Shown: positions 7,233-15,300 of the stretch, piece after piece
Layout of the letters: every line of letters starts with the position of its first letter
Position numbering within the stretch: position 1 is the stretch's first letter
NCBI GenBank assembly: GCA_003533405.1
Contig: DQDL01000094.1
Coordinates: 6,663 to 25,150, forward strand
Source of the DNA: Clostridiales bacterium
GTDB taxonomy: Bacteria > Bacillota > Clostridia > Oscillospirales > Oscillospiraceae
Direction: 5' to 3'
Length of the DNA: 18,488 bases
Notes under the pieces: model-generated
The model's input: the letters and a program-made list of their open reading frames with translations, nothing else
The model's database searches: none
Told to the model about the DNA's origin: nothing
Translations under genes and position numbers: made by a program

Positions 7233-10200
7233 TCAGGTTTTGAATACGGGGACCTTATCCATGAAGTTTGTACTGAAGCGCTGGAATACGGCTGAGACCT
7301 GCGCACGGGTCGCCATGCCTCTGGGCTCAAGCGTTGTACGGGAAGTGCCGTAAATGATCTTTGCGCCGACCGCCCACTGGAACGGCTGCGCCATGCCCTG
7401 AGATATCTGCAAAACATCGGAATAGCCGAGAATGTTCGTCGAGTCGGTCAGCGAGACATCAACTCCGACATAGTTTCGTGCAAAGCGGAACAGAATGGTC
7501 ACGAGCTGCTCACGCAGTATCGGGTCGCCGTAGCCGAAGGTGCCGTCGCCGTAGCCCTCGATAATATTGAACATCGATGCCCAGCGTATAGCCTCGTAGG
7601 CGTAGCTGTCGGTGCTGACATCACGGAAGCTTATCTTATTCTCGTCTGGAACGACGGGGCTTCCTGCTAAGCGCCAAAGCACGGTGACTATCATTTCACG
7701 GGTCATTGCGTCGTCGGGGGAGAACACGGTGGTCTCCGTGCCGATGAAGAGCTGAGCCGAGGCGGTGTACCTTACGCTTTCGTAGAACCAATCGTTCTTT
7801 GAAATGTCAGTGAAGGAGTTTGTCCAATTATAATACGCCTCGTTCGTGGTCTTTGCAAACAGTGCAATAATATTGTGCGCACGGCTGATGCTGATAAAGT
7901 GGTAGCAGTTATTTTCGTCGAGCTCGACCGGCTGACCGTCAACGAGCACGGTCTTTATCTGATAGCCGGTGTCTGCGCTTATCTGATACGACAGGTTCTC
8001 GCCCTTGGCTGCCATCATGCTTCCCGGGGAGATGGTGCCGCCGTTAGACTGTATAACGGTGATGGGGATGTTGTACACGGGCGTATCGTCCGAGAACGCA
8101 TCGTCGCCGGGGTAGGGGTCGGTTGTCGACTCGCCCAAGCTCCACTCGGCCTTGAATGTGCTGTTCGGCTGGACATCCTTGACCCTCGAGCCTGCGACAT
8201 GTATCGTGCCGTTTGCGTCCGACCAGCCACGCAGAGTGTAGCCTTCTTTATAGATGTAGGGGAGGGTGACGGTGCCGCCGTCGTCCTCAAAAACGCCCTT
8301 CATCTTCGTGCCGCCGTTACGGTCGAGCGTTGCGTTGCCGATCTTCACGGTGCCCTCGTTCATGACGACTGCGCCGCCGGTCGTACGAATTCTTGCATTT
8401 GCGCCGACATTCAGCGTTGCGTGCGTCTGAATTGAAAGAGTGCTGCCGCCGGGGATGGTGTGCGGATTACCGCTTTCAAGCGTGGAGTTTATGATAAACT
8501 CGCCGTCCTCAAGACTGAGGTTATACGCCGAGGGGTAATCGCCCACCACAGGTGCCGAGCGGAAGTTAAGGCTCGCAGTGCCGTATATCTTGCTGTTGCA
8601 GCTGGGGTCTGCCTTCTTCTGTGAGTACATGAACAGAGCATAGTCGTTCTTTGCGCTGTCCCAAAGATAGATCTTGCCGCCGTCTTTCACGGTAAAGTAG
8701 CCATCTAGCTGCTGCATACTCTGAAGCTTGATGTTGGACTTAACAACGGCCGAATATTTATCGGTGACAAGCCTTACATCGCTGTCGAGCGTTGCGTCAT
8801 TGTTCACATAGAACACGACATTTGTTGCGAGGATGACATCACCGCCGCCCTCGGTATCGTTTGCGGCGTTTATCGCCTTGATGACCGAGTAATACTCAGT
8901 GCCGTTAAAGTAGGCTTGGACTTCCTTGAAGTCCTTGTCGCCCATCGTTCCCGAAGCGGAAATGAGAACAGGGAAGAGCGCAACGCCCATCTTGAGGTAT
9001 TCCTCGGTATTGCCGATGACCCAGTAGCAGTAGTTGGTCTCGGGATGGGCGTCAACATAGAGCTTGAGGGCACTCAAAGCGTTCTGCGTAGTTGTGCCTT
9101 CGACATCGACCTTCTCGTGCAGCACGCAGGCAGAGCTTGTGCCGTTAAAGTACTGCACGCCCTTGGTGTCGATGCCGAGGATGGTCGCCTCGCCGTAGCC
9201 CTTCTGGCAGCTGCCGTACAGGTAGTAGCAGTATCTGAGCGTCGTGTTCCAGCCGTAGCCGATTATGCCGCCGAACTGGCCAGTGCCGGTTATTGCACCG
9301 TAGCTCGTACAGTTGATAATAGAGCCTTTGTTTGCGCCGCCGACTATGCCGCCTGCGTTGTTTGTAAGACCGATGACCTGACAGGACGACCAGCAGTTTG
9401 CGATGGTGCCGAAGTTAAAGTCACCGACTATGCCGCCTGCGTTGGTACCTGCTCTTACATAGCCGCAGATACCGAGGTTTTTGATGACCATGCTCGTGCC
9501 GGTTGCGTGGCCGAACAGACCCTGATCATCGGTGCTTGTGTCGATAAACAGATACTTAACTGTGTAGCCCTGACCGTCGTAGATGCCTTGGAATGCGTTG
9601 TCGACATTACCGATAGGCGTCCACGAGTTGCCGTCAACATGATACTTGTAGCTCATGTCAACATCTCGGGTCATGAAGAAGATGATGCCCTTGGTCTTGC
9701 GTCCTGCGGCAACATACTTTTGGAGCGCCTCAAGGTCGTCAAGGCCGTTTATGCTGTAGCAGCAGCCCTCCGTGCCGTCAGAGCCCGTGGAATAAAGCTG
9801 ACTTACGGTTGCTGTCGCAGTGTAGTCGCCATCGTATTCCTCGTTCGGGTCGCTGTCCTGGAACTGACCGGGCGTCATGAGCCTCGGGTAGTGGCCGGAA
9901 TGGTCGCCCTCGCCGATTAGGGTGACGGAGTTGCGCCAGCCGCTGTACTGACCGTTATTCTGCAAAAATACCCATGCGTTGAGTGCATCGAGAAGGCTTG
10001 TGGTAGTGATATCGTCTATCTGCGTTGCCCGCTCAAGCATGCAGTAGTAATCGTCCTGCTCAAAGCCGTATGTAAAGGTGAGAATGTTTATCTCGGCGCT
10101 GGACGGTGCGCTGTTATAGCCGCCCTGAGCGGTAGCCTTGAGGTAGTAGCAGTTTTTGATGGCAGATTTGCCGAGAACATCGCCTGCGATACCGCCGGAA

Positions 10201-12704
10201 ATGCAGGTCTCGCCGCCTGCGCAGAGTGTCGCACCGTACGATACGCAGTTTTCAACGGTCGTGTCGTCCATTCTGCCGACGATGCCGCCGGTCTCGGATT
10301 CGGCTTCGATGCTGACATTTGCCCAACAGTTCGTGATGGTGCTGCTGTCTGACTTACCGGCAATGCCGCCGCAGTTGAATTCGCCGACGATGCCGCCGAT
10401 AACACCGAGGTTTTTGATAACGGCGTTTCTTATTCTGCCGAACAGACCGACATTGTCGCCCCTTTCATCGTAAATATACAGTCCATATACCGTATAACCG
10501 CATCCGTCAAATGTTCCGTTAAAGACATAGGTCAGCGAGCCGCTTTCGGTAACGCTGTAGTCGCAGCCGATCGGCAGCCAGCCATCGGCATCGTTGCCGA
10601 GCGCTTTAACGGAAATGTCGACATCCTTTGTAAGATAGAATGTGACATCCTTTGTAGCGTGATTGCCCTTGACATATAGTGCAAGCTTTTTAAGCTCGGC
10701 ACCGCTGTTAATGCTGTAGTGACCGCCCGCAACGGCATCGGCGCCGCTGTCATAAAGCTCGGTCATCGTTGCCGTCTCAATGTATTTGACATTGTAGGGG
10801 TTCGTCTCATCGTCAACATCAAAGTGCGGCTCGTCCACACGCTTGACGCCCGAGCCGTCACCGGGATACAGATGCGTCGGGTGGTTGCCCTGAATCCTCG
10901 CAACGCCTGTTGCGGAGCTGTCTATCTTCCAATAGCGGTAGGTCGAGTCCATTGCAAGATAGGTGACCCAGTGGTTGAGCACATTCAGGAGCTTAACGCC
11001 CGATGCGCTGCCGACAACGACGGATCTTTCGAGCGTGAAGTCCGAGCCGTCCTTGCTGAATGGGATAAGTGCGGTCTGGCTGCCGCTCGACTGACCGCAG
11101 CCTGCGGCCATATCCTGCGGATAGTAGCAATATTTAATGGTAGTGGAGCTTGAGCATGCACCGACGATGCCGCCGGTGTTCCTGTCGCCGACAACGGTGG
11201 CAAAGTCAACGCAGTTCAGTATCTGCGCATTATCCGCCTTACCGACGATACCGCCCACACGGTCCTTTGCGTTGAGCTCGCCGTCAAACCAGCAGTTTGC
11301 CACAGTGCCCGTCATCAGCTCGCCGACGATGGCACCGCAGTTGTCTCCGCCGACGATACCGCCGAACACGCCGACATTTTTGATAAGAGCGTTTGCATTA
11401 TTCACATAGCCGAACAGACCGAGACCGTTTGAGCTGCCGGTTATCGCCATGCCGGTGAGGACATAGCCCTGGCCGTCGTATGTGCCTTGGAATGCGACCT
11501 TTGTATCGTTGCCTATAGGATCCCAGCTGTCGGCGGTGTTGGTCATGAGAATGTCGTCGTTCTGGAAGAAGATGACCCCGTCGGTCTTGAAGCCTTGGTT
11601 TACATAATCTCTGAAATATTTTAATTCGTCAGTGTTTGATATGCTGTAGCAGCCGCCCTCAACGCCGTTTTGCTTTGCCTCGTACAGAGCGGTCATTGTT
11701 GCGGTGGCGGTGTAGGTGCTCTCGGTGGGGGCAATGTAGTCGGGGTACTCGAGGCTGGGGTAGTTGCCGTCGACACGCTGCTTTGTGTTCGTCGAGGTGT
11801 CGAATACCCAACTGCGGTAGTTGTGACCCTTTTCCTGCGTGTCGAGCCATTCGTTAAGGAGGGTTAGCATGTTATCGCTGGTCTTGCCGCCGACTGTCAG
11901 CTCCTTTTCGGCGAGCACCTCGGTGCTGCTGGTGGAGAAGCGGTAAACAGACTGTGTGCTCGAGCCGCTCTGGCTGCCGACACCCTTATCGGCGGAGTAG
12001 TAAACATAGTAGGAATATTCAACGGTGCTCACACCGTCGAGAGTGCCGGCGATTGCGCCGACGCTTCCCGTGCCGGAGATGTAGGCGTAGTTCGTGCAGT
12101 TTGTGACAGTGCCGCCGTTAACATTTGCGGCGATACCGCCAACATTATAAGTGCCGGTGACATCGACGGCGTTCCACGAGTTTGCAATCTTCGCACCGTT
12201 GAGGTTTGAGACAATACCCGCAGCGTTAGCCTGACCGTTCAGCGTGCCTTCAACGCCTATGTTTTTTATCTCGGCATTAGAGCCGCTCACATAGCCGAAC
12301 AGCGCCTGATCGTTCTCCTGCGAGTCGACCGTAAGCTTCAAAACGGCGTAGCCGCAGCCGTCGAACACGCCCTTGAACGCCAAAGCTGCTTTGCTTCCGA
12401 TAGGTGTCCATGTGACATTGCTAAGCTTTATATCGGAGGTCAGATAGAAGGTGACACCTTCCGTGAGCTTGCCTGCATTGACATACTTTGCAAAGGCGCA
12501 TAGCTCATCGGCAGTCGAGATGCTATAGCTTTTTCCGGCCAATGCTTCCTCGCCCGAGAGATCGAGCTCGGACATGGTCTTTGCCGGATCGTAGCCGCAG
12601 GCATCCGCCGCATAAGCGGGGAAGACGGCACTGTTGCAGACAAGACCGAAAAGCATAACGACCGTCAAAACGGAGCTTATTATCCTCTTTAATTTGTTAC
12701 TCAT
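7233..12704 (-). CDS. Large secreted GLUG-repeat surface protein with C-terminal SLH domains
   Basis: The 1823-residue protein starts at ATG 12704 with GGAGG 7 bases upstream. A signal peptide ends at AYA|AD (after residue 32). Residues 43-1250 hold four modules of about 290-320 residues. Each has a YSI.....L opening, a WxPIG....F.G.(Y/F)DG.GY block, three GLUG motifs (such as GGIVG) and a W...YP-type end. Residues about 1260-1475 look beta-helical with no family recognised. An InlB/Flg_new-like repeat follows (about 1476-1522, with GYTLRGW), then a second bacterial repeat domain (about 1545-1617), and three SLH domains (about 1626-1823) that anchor the protein to cell-wall polymer. Such proteins are adhesins or S-layer-associated proteins; the ligand is unknown. 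It has its own promoter and is convergent with the sigma/anti-sigma operon. Confidence 0.9.
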   Translation of the reverse strand: MSNKLKRIISSVLTVVMLFGLVCNSAVFPAYAADACGYDPAKTMSELDLSGEEALAGKSYSISTADELCAFAKYVNAGKLTEGVTFYLTSDIKLSNVTWTPIGSKAALAFKGVFDGCGYAVLKLTVDSQENDQALFGYVSGSNAEIKNIGVEGTLNGQANAAGIVSNLNGAKIANSWNAVDVTGTYNVGGIAANVNGGTVTNCTNYAYISGTGSVGAIAGTLDGVSTVEYSYYVYYSADKGVGSQSGSSTQSVYRFSTSSTEVLAEKELTVGGKTSDNMLTLLNEWLDTQEKGHNYRSWVFDTSTNTKQRVDGNYPSLEYPDYIAPTESTYTATATMTALYEAKQNGVEGGCYSISNTDELKYFRDYVNQGFKTDGVIFFQNDDILMTNTADSWDPIGNDTKVAFQGTYDGQGYVLTGMAITGSSNGLGLFGYVNNANALIKNVGVFGGIVGGDNCGAIVGELMTGTVANCWFDGELNAKDRVGGIVGKADNAQILNCVDFATVVGDRNTGGIVGACSSSTTIKYCYYPQDMAAGCGQSSGSQTALIPFSKDGSDFTLERSVVVGSASGVKLLNVLNHWVTYLAMDSTYRYWKIDSSATGVARIQGNHPTHLYPGDGSGVKRVDEPHFDVDDETNPYNVKYIETATMTELYDSGADAVAGGHYSINSGAELKKLALYVKGNHATKDVTFYLTKDVDISVKALGNDADGWLPIGCDYSVTESGSLTYVFNGTFDGCGYTVYGLYIYDERGDNVGLFGRIRNAVIKNLGVIGGIVGEFNCGGIAGKSDSSTITNCWANVSIEAESETGGIVGRMDDTTVENCVSYGATLCAGGETCISGGIAGDVLGKSAIKNCYYLKATAQGGYNSAPSSAEINILTFTYGFEQDDYYCMLERATQIDDITTTSLLDALNAWVFLQNNGQYSGWRNSVTLIGEGDHSGHYPRLMTPGQFQDSDPNEEYDGDYTATATVSQLYSTGSDGTEGCCYSINGLDDLEALQKYVAAGRKTKGIIFFMTRDVDMSYKYHVDGNSWTPIGNVDNAFQGIYDGQGYTVKYLFIDTSTDDQGLFGHATGTSMVIKNLGICGYVRAGTNAGGIVGDFNFGTIANCWSSCQVIGLTNNAGGIVGGANKGSIINCTSYGAITGTGQFGGIIGYGWNTTLRYCYYLYGSCQKGYGEATILGIDTKGVQYFNGTSSACVLHEKVDVEGTTTQNALSALKLYVDAHPETNYCYWVIGNTEEYLKMGVALFPVLISASGTMGDKDFKEVQAYFNGTEYYSVIKAINAANDTEGGGDVILATNVVFYVNNDATLDSDVRLVTDKYSAVVKSNIKLQSMQQLDGYFTVKDGGKIYLWDSAKNDYALFMYSQKKADPSCNSKIYGTASLNFRSAPVVGDYPSAYNLSLEDGEFIINSTLESGNPHTIPGGSTLSIQTHATLNVGANARIRTTGGAVVMNEGTVKIGNATLDRNGGTKMKGVFEDDGGTVTLPYIYKEGYTLRGWSDANGTIHVAGSRVKDVQPNSTFKAEWSLGESTTDPYPGDDAFSDDTPVYNIPITVIQSNGGTISPGSMMAAKGENLSYQISADTGYQIKTVLVDGQPVELDENNCYHFISISRAHNIIALFAKTTNEAYYNWTNSFTDISKNDWFYESVRYTASAQLFIGTETTVFSPDDAMTREMIVTVLWRLAGSPVVPDENKISFRDVSTDSYAYEAIRWASMFNIIEGYGDGTFGYGDPILREQLVTILFRFARNYVGVDVSLTDSTNILGYSDVLQISQGMAQPFQWAVGAKIIYGTSRTTLEPRGMATRAQVSAVFQRFSTNFMDKVPVFKT
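8955..12578 (-). repeat. Four tandem GLUG-containing protein modules
   Basis: The modules lie within the large surface protein, approximately at 11715-12578 (residues 43-330), 10785-11714 (331-640), 9831-10784 (641-958) and 8955-9830 (959-1250). Each carries three GLUG rungs. The rungs share the pattern G(G/A)I.G......I.NC. DNA identity between modules is low, so the duplications look old and the array is not an unstable DNA repeat. Modules 2-4 open with A-T-(M/V)-x-x-L-Y (such as ATMTALY); module 1 opens with KTMSEL and is the most divergent. Confidence 0.8.
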
Positions 12705-12740
12705 GCTAACGCCTCCGAAAGGGTATAAAAATACACAATT

Positions 12741-12769
12741 ATGTTAGCACAAAATTCTCAATTTTTCAA
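12741..12769 (-). promoter_or_regulatory. Promoter of the SLH/GLUG surface protein gene
   Basis: On the minus strand TTGAAA (12769-12764), a 17-base spacer ending in TGC, and TAACAT (12746-12741) form a -35 with an extended -10 box. Transcription would start near 12734, about 30 bases before the start codon. The promoter is back-to-back with that of the solute-binding protein gene. Confidence 0.6.
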
Positions 12770-12795
12770 TTAAAATAATAATCGACACAATATTA

Positions 12796-12824
12796 TTGAA
12801 AACGACAGCCCGATGTGGTATAAG
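12796..12824 (+). promoter_or_regulatory. Promoter of the solute-binding protein-hypB unit
   Basis: TTGAAA (12796-12801), a 17-base spacer and TATAAG (12819-12824) give a good sigma-A match. Transcription is expected near 12831, about 48 bases before the start codon. Confidence 0.65.
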
Positions 12825-12855
12825 TATTAAAGAAAATCATTGTATTGTAATACTT
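12822..12855. promoter_or_regulatory. Inverted repeat overlapping the -10 box, possible operator
   Basis: AAGTATTA (12822-12829) and TAATACTT (12848-12855) are perfect 8-base inverted arms 18 bases apart. A smaller palindrome, GTATT-GT-AATAC, lies at 12842-12853, and TTTTT follows the right arm. The left arm overlaps the -10 box, so the first arm is mostly outside the transcript. This fits a DNA operator better than an RNA terminator. It is AT-rich and could be chance. Confidence 0.3.
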
Positions 12856-12878
12856 TTTTTGAGGAAATTTGAACGGAA

Positions 12879-14075
12879 ATGTCAAAGATAAAATACATTC
12901 TCGGAATATTTTTGGCGGTCGTTTTAGTTATCGCAGGTGCGGTGTATATCTACTTTACGCATTACGCACCGCTTAGACCCGATGCGGACACCGAGGTGAC
13001 AGTGTGGTATGTAAGCAGCGATAGGATGTGGCAGAGCTTTGCAGGCCTTGCCGACAGCTACAGCAAGGGCGAGGGCGCAAAGTACGGGATCACCGTCAGA
13101 ACTAAGGCTTATGACAGTCAAACGGAGCTGTATAAGCAGCTCGACAAGGCGATAGATGAGGGTGGCAGCCTGCCGGATATGGTCGTGTGCGATACCGATT
13201 ATGCCGCCTACATGGCCAAAAGCGGCGTTTTGGCCGACCTGAGCACCTATTTCGGCAATTGGGAAGCGTCAAGCTTCAATAAGGAGATGACGGAGGCCGC
13301 CTCCGTCGACGGAGGTCTTGTTGCAGTCCCGATTGCGGCGCAGACCGATGTATTCATGATAAACACCAAGCTTTTCTCTGATTTCTCGGCGATATCCAAT
13401 TTTGAAAAGCTCTGCTCGGTCGCAGATGAGTATTATTCCAGAAACGGCGGAAGCTTCTTTACGATAACAGACTACTCGCTGTTTTTCAGAACTGCGGCAG
13501 CGCAGCTCAAGGACGATTTTGACGCAGTAAGTCCCCATGAAACGAGCAACAAAAACTGCAAATACATATACAACCTCTTGGCGCAGACCGCATACAGCCG
13601 AGGCTTCGGCGATGGTGGTGAGGACGCAGCCAAGCAGGTGGGCGAGGGGAAGCTTCCCTGTGCGATAGTTTCGTCTGCCGAGGTCATGAAGTATGCCTAC
13701 GCCATTGATGCCGATACGGTCGATTTTGCGGCCTACCCCTGCATGAAGGACGGAGAGCCCGCTTATGTTGAGAAGGTCACCGGCATCACGATGACGGCAT
13801 CGGACACAAACTCCGAGCGTGCTTCGGCGCTTTTCATCCGCTGGTTCACATCGACCGAGAATAACTCCGCATTTGTCGGAGACAGCGGGTATATCCCCGC
13901 CGCCGGTGCGGCCGTGAGCGTTTCGGACTATGCCATATACTCCGAGCTTCAGACCGCTATGGCCGAGCGCCGCAATAATTCCGAGCGCTATACCTTCGAG
14001 GCAAGCGCCGAGTATTCCGTCAACAGCCGCAGCTTTGACGAGATACTAAACACTATAATGGATTCGTTAAACTAA
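12879..14075 (+). CDS. Membrane-anchored extracellular solute-binding protein
   Basis: The 398-residue product resembles ABC-transporter substrate-binding proteins of family 1 (SBP_bac_1/8). Signs are TEVTVWYVSSD near residue 39, a GSLPDMVVCDTDYAAYMAKSG-type stretch (96-116), GLVAVPIAAQTDVFMINTKLF (146-166) and a late FIRWFTSTENNSAFVGDSGYIP-type segment. It begins with one hydrophobic span (about 6-26) but has no lipobox cysteine, so it is probably held by an uncleaved N-terminal anchor. GAGGAA lies about 13 bases before the ATG, rather far. No permease or ATPase gene is adjacent, so it is an orphan or serves a transporter encoded elsewhere. The ligand, possibly a sugar, cannot be inferred. 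It probably shares a transcript with hypB, 20 bases downstream. Confidence 0.8.
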   Translation: MSKIKYILGIFLAVVLVIAGAVYIYFTHYAPLRPDADTEVTVWYVSSDRMWQSFAGLADSYSKGEGAKYGITVRTKAYDSQTELYKQLDKAIDEGGSLPDMVVCDTDYAAYMAKSGVLADLSTYFGNWEASSFNKEMTEAASVDGGLVAVPIAAQTDVFMINTKLFSDFSAISNFEKLCSVADEYYSRNGGSFFTITDYSLFFRTAAAQLKDDFDAVSPHETSNKNCKYIYNLLAQTAYSRGFGDGGEDAAKQVGEGKLPCAIVSSAEVMKYAYAIDADTVDFAAYPCMKDGEPAYVEKVTGITMTASDTNSERASALFIRWFTSTENNSAFVGDSGYIPAAGAAVSVSDYAIYSELQTAMAERRNNSERYTFEASAEYSVNSRSFDEILNTIMDSLN

Positions 14076-14095
14076 CAGATATATGAGGTGAAACA

Positions 14096-14764
14096 ATGGA
14101 TAAGTTCAGAGTTTTGGAGATCAAAAAGAGCGTGTTTGAAAACAACGACCGTGAGGCCGATGAACTGAGAAAGGAGCTCAAGCAGGAAAAGACCTTCCTG
14201 CTCAATCTCATGTCGTCCCCAGGCTCGGGAAAGACAACTACCCTTAAGGCCACCATCGCCGCACTCAAGGACGAGATGCGTATCGGCGTTATGGAAGCAG
14301 ATATCGACTCCGATGTTGATGCCCACACCATCGCAGAGACCGGCGCAAAGGTCATCCAGCTGCACACCGGCGGCATGTGCCACCTCGACGCGGGCATGAC
14401 GCGCCAGGGCCTCGAGGGCCTCGGCACCGAGAACATCGACCTCGCCATCCTCGAGAACGTCGGCAACCTCGTCTGCCCGGCGGAGTTTGACACCGGCGCC
14501 GTGAAAAACGCCATGATCCTCTCCGTGCCGGAGGGCGACGACAAGCCGCTGAAGTACCCGCTGATGTTCTCCATCTGCGATGTGCTTTTGGTCAACAAGA
14601 TCGATGTCATGCCGTACTTTGACTTTGACCTTGAAGCCTGCAAGCGCTATGTGACCAAGCTCAATCCCAACATCAAGATAATCCCCATCTCCGCAAGAAC
14701 GGGTGAGGGCATTGACGAATGGGCAAATTGGCTGCGTGAGCAGGTTAAGCAGTGGAATAGCTGA
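14096..14764 (+). CDS. hypB: Hydrogenase maturation GTPase HypB
   Basis: The 222-residue protein is a SIMIBI-class GTPase that supplies nickel to [NiFe] hydrogenase, and in some organisms other nickel enzymes. It has the P-loop SPGSGKT (41-47), MEADIDSDVDA (66-76), TGGMCHLDA (91-99) with the metal-binding Cys95-His96 pair, ENVGNLVCPAEFD (120-132) with Cys127, NKID (167-170) and ISAR (198-201). The His-rich or CXXCGC N-terminal nickel-store motif of some HypB proteins is absent, as is common in short forms. GAGGTG lies 5 bases before the ATG. No other hyp gene and no hydrogenase gene is in view. Codons from about residue 83 to 162 are much richer in GC than the rest. A terminator follows. Confidence 0.93.
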   Translation: MDKFRVLEIKKSVFENNDREADELRKELKQEKTFLLNLMSSPGSGKTTTLKATIAALKDEMRIGVMEADIDSDVDAHTIAETGAKVIQLHTGGMCHLDAGMTRQGLEGLGTENIDLAILENVGNLVCPAEFDTGAVKNAMILSVPEGDDKPLKYPLMFSICDVLLVNKIDVMPYFDFDLEACKRYVTKLNPNIKIIPISARTGEGIDEWANWLREQVKQWNS

Positions 14765-14773
14765 AAAAATATA

Positions 14774-14807
14774 ACGAGACCCGATGATATTTGTCATCGG
14801 GTCTCGT
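14774..14807. terminator. Bidirectional intrinsic terminator
   Basis: ACGAGACCCGATGA (14774-14787) and TCATCGGGTCTCGT (14794-14807) form a perfect 14-bp stem with a 6-base loop. CTTTATATAT follows on the plus strand and TATATTTTTT on the minus strand. It lies between hypB and the convergent 103-codon gene and can stop both. Confidence 0.92.
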
Positions 14808-14822
14808 CTTTATATATGGAGC

Positions 14823-15134
14823 TTATGCGGGGTCGTATGACTTGCTGACCTCATTGCCGTCTGCATCATAGTCTATACATTCCATGAGCTTCGGGTCAAC
14901 ACGGCTCTGCTTTTTTATCGTCATGCCGACACCCTTGTTGTTGAACACCCAAATGTAGTTGTTCCAAGCACCGGGGTCCTTCTTTCTGAAAACGGTGGTC
15001 TCGTTGAGCCTGCAAAACTTTGCACGACCCTCGGCGGTGTCCAAAAGATCGCCCTCGCCGGTGTAAAACAGCTCATCGTGGTAATGGTAATTGTCTTCCT
15101 CTTCTATTTGCTTTTTGACCTCTTCTCGTGACAT
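14823..15134 (-). CDS. Conserved-looking small acidic protein of unknown function
   Basis: I do not recognise this 103-residue protein. It is a real gene by its signals: GGAGG lies 7 bases before the ATG, a TTGAAA-N17-TACAAT promoter lies upstream, and a strong terminator follows. It has no signal peptide or membrane span, so it should be cytoplasmic. The N-terminus is charged and histidine-bearing (EEEDNYHYHDELFY, 11-24). The middle has DPGAWNNYIWVFNNKGVG (53-70) and the end DYDADGNEVSKSYDPA. The aromatic-rich, soluble character suggests a compact single domain. It is a single-gene unit, convergent with hypB and divergent from the response-regulator operon. No function can be assigned. Confidence 0.75.
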   Translation of the reverse strand: MSREEVKKQIEEEDNYHYHDELFYTGEGDLLDTAEGRAKFCRLNETTVFRKKDPGAWNNYIWVFNNKGVGMTIKKQSRVDPKLMECIDYDADGNEVSKSYDPA

Positions 15135-15161
15135 TTCAGTACCTCCGCTGGTTTTTTAAAG

Positions 15162-15190
15162 ATTGTAACACGATATTATTATTCTTTCAA
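15162..15190 (-). promoter_or_regulatory. Promoter of the 103-codon gene
   Basis: On the minus strand TTGAAA (15190-15185), a 17-base spacer and TACAAT (15167-15162) lie just upstream of a GGAGG ribosome binding site and the start codon at 15134. Confidence 0.65.
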
Positions 15191-15235
15191 GGGTGATAAA
15201 TATTAAAAATAAAATAACTTATTGTCCCGTTCATG

Positions 15236-15265
15236 TTGACACTTTGTATCATATTTTGCTAAAAT
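15236..15265 (+). promoter_or_regulatory. Promoter of the response regulator-HPt-ICMT-GH3 operon
   Basis: TTGACA (15236-15241), an 18-base spacer ending in TGC, and TAAAAT (15260-15265) form a strong promoter. It is the only clear one upstream of four overlapping genes, so they are probably transcribed together from about 15272. Confidence 0.65.
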
Positions 15266-15300
15266 GATGTTTAATAAATAAAATGTAGCGGAGTGATCGA

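Noticed and set aside
8916..9920. A 334-codon plus-strand frame inside the SLH/GLUG protein gene
   Set aside because: Antisense of the fourth GLUG module and its neighbours; no ribosome binding site or domain, and the minus strand is clearly coding.
7233..12704. Possible CRISPR or DNA tandem repeat in the long GLUG gene
   Set aside because: The periodicity is at protein level with modules near 900 bases and low DNA identity; there are no short identical repeats with unique spacers.
14072..14797. A 241-codon minus-strand frame covering hypB
   Set aside because: Antisense of hypB, whose GTPase motifs are complete. The frame also runs through the terminator.
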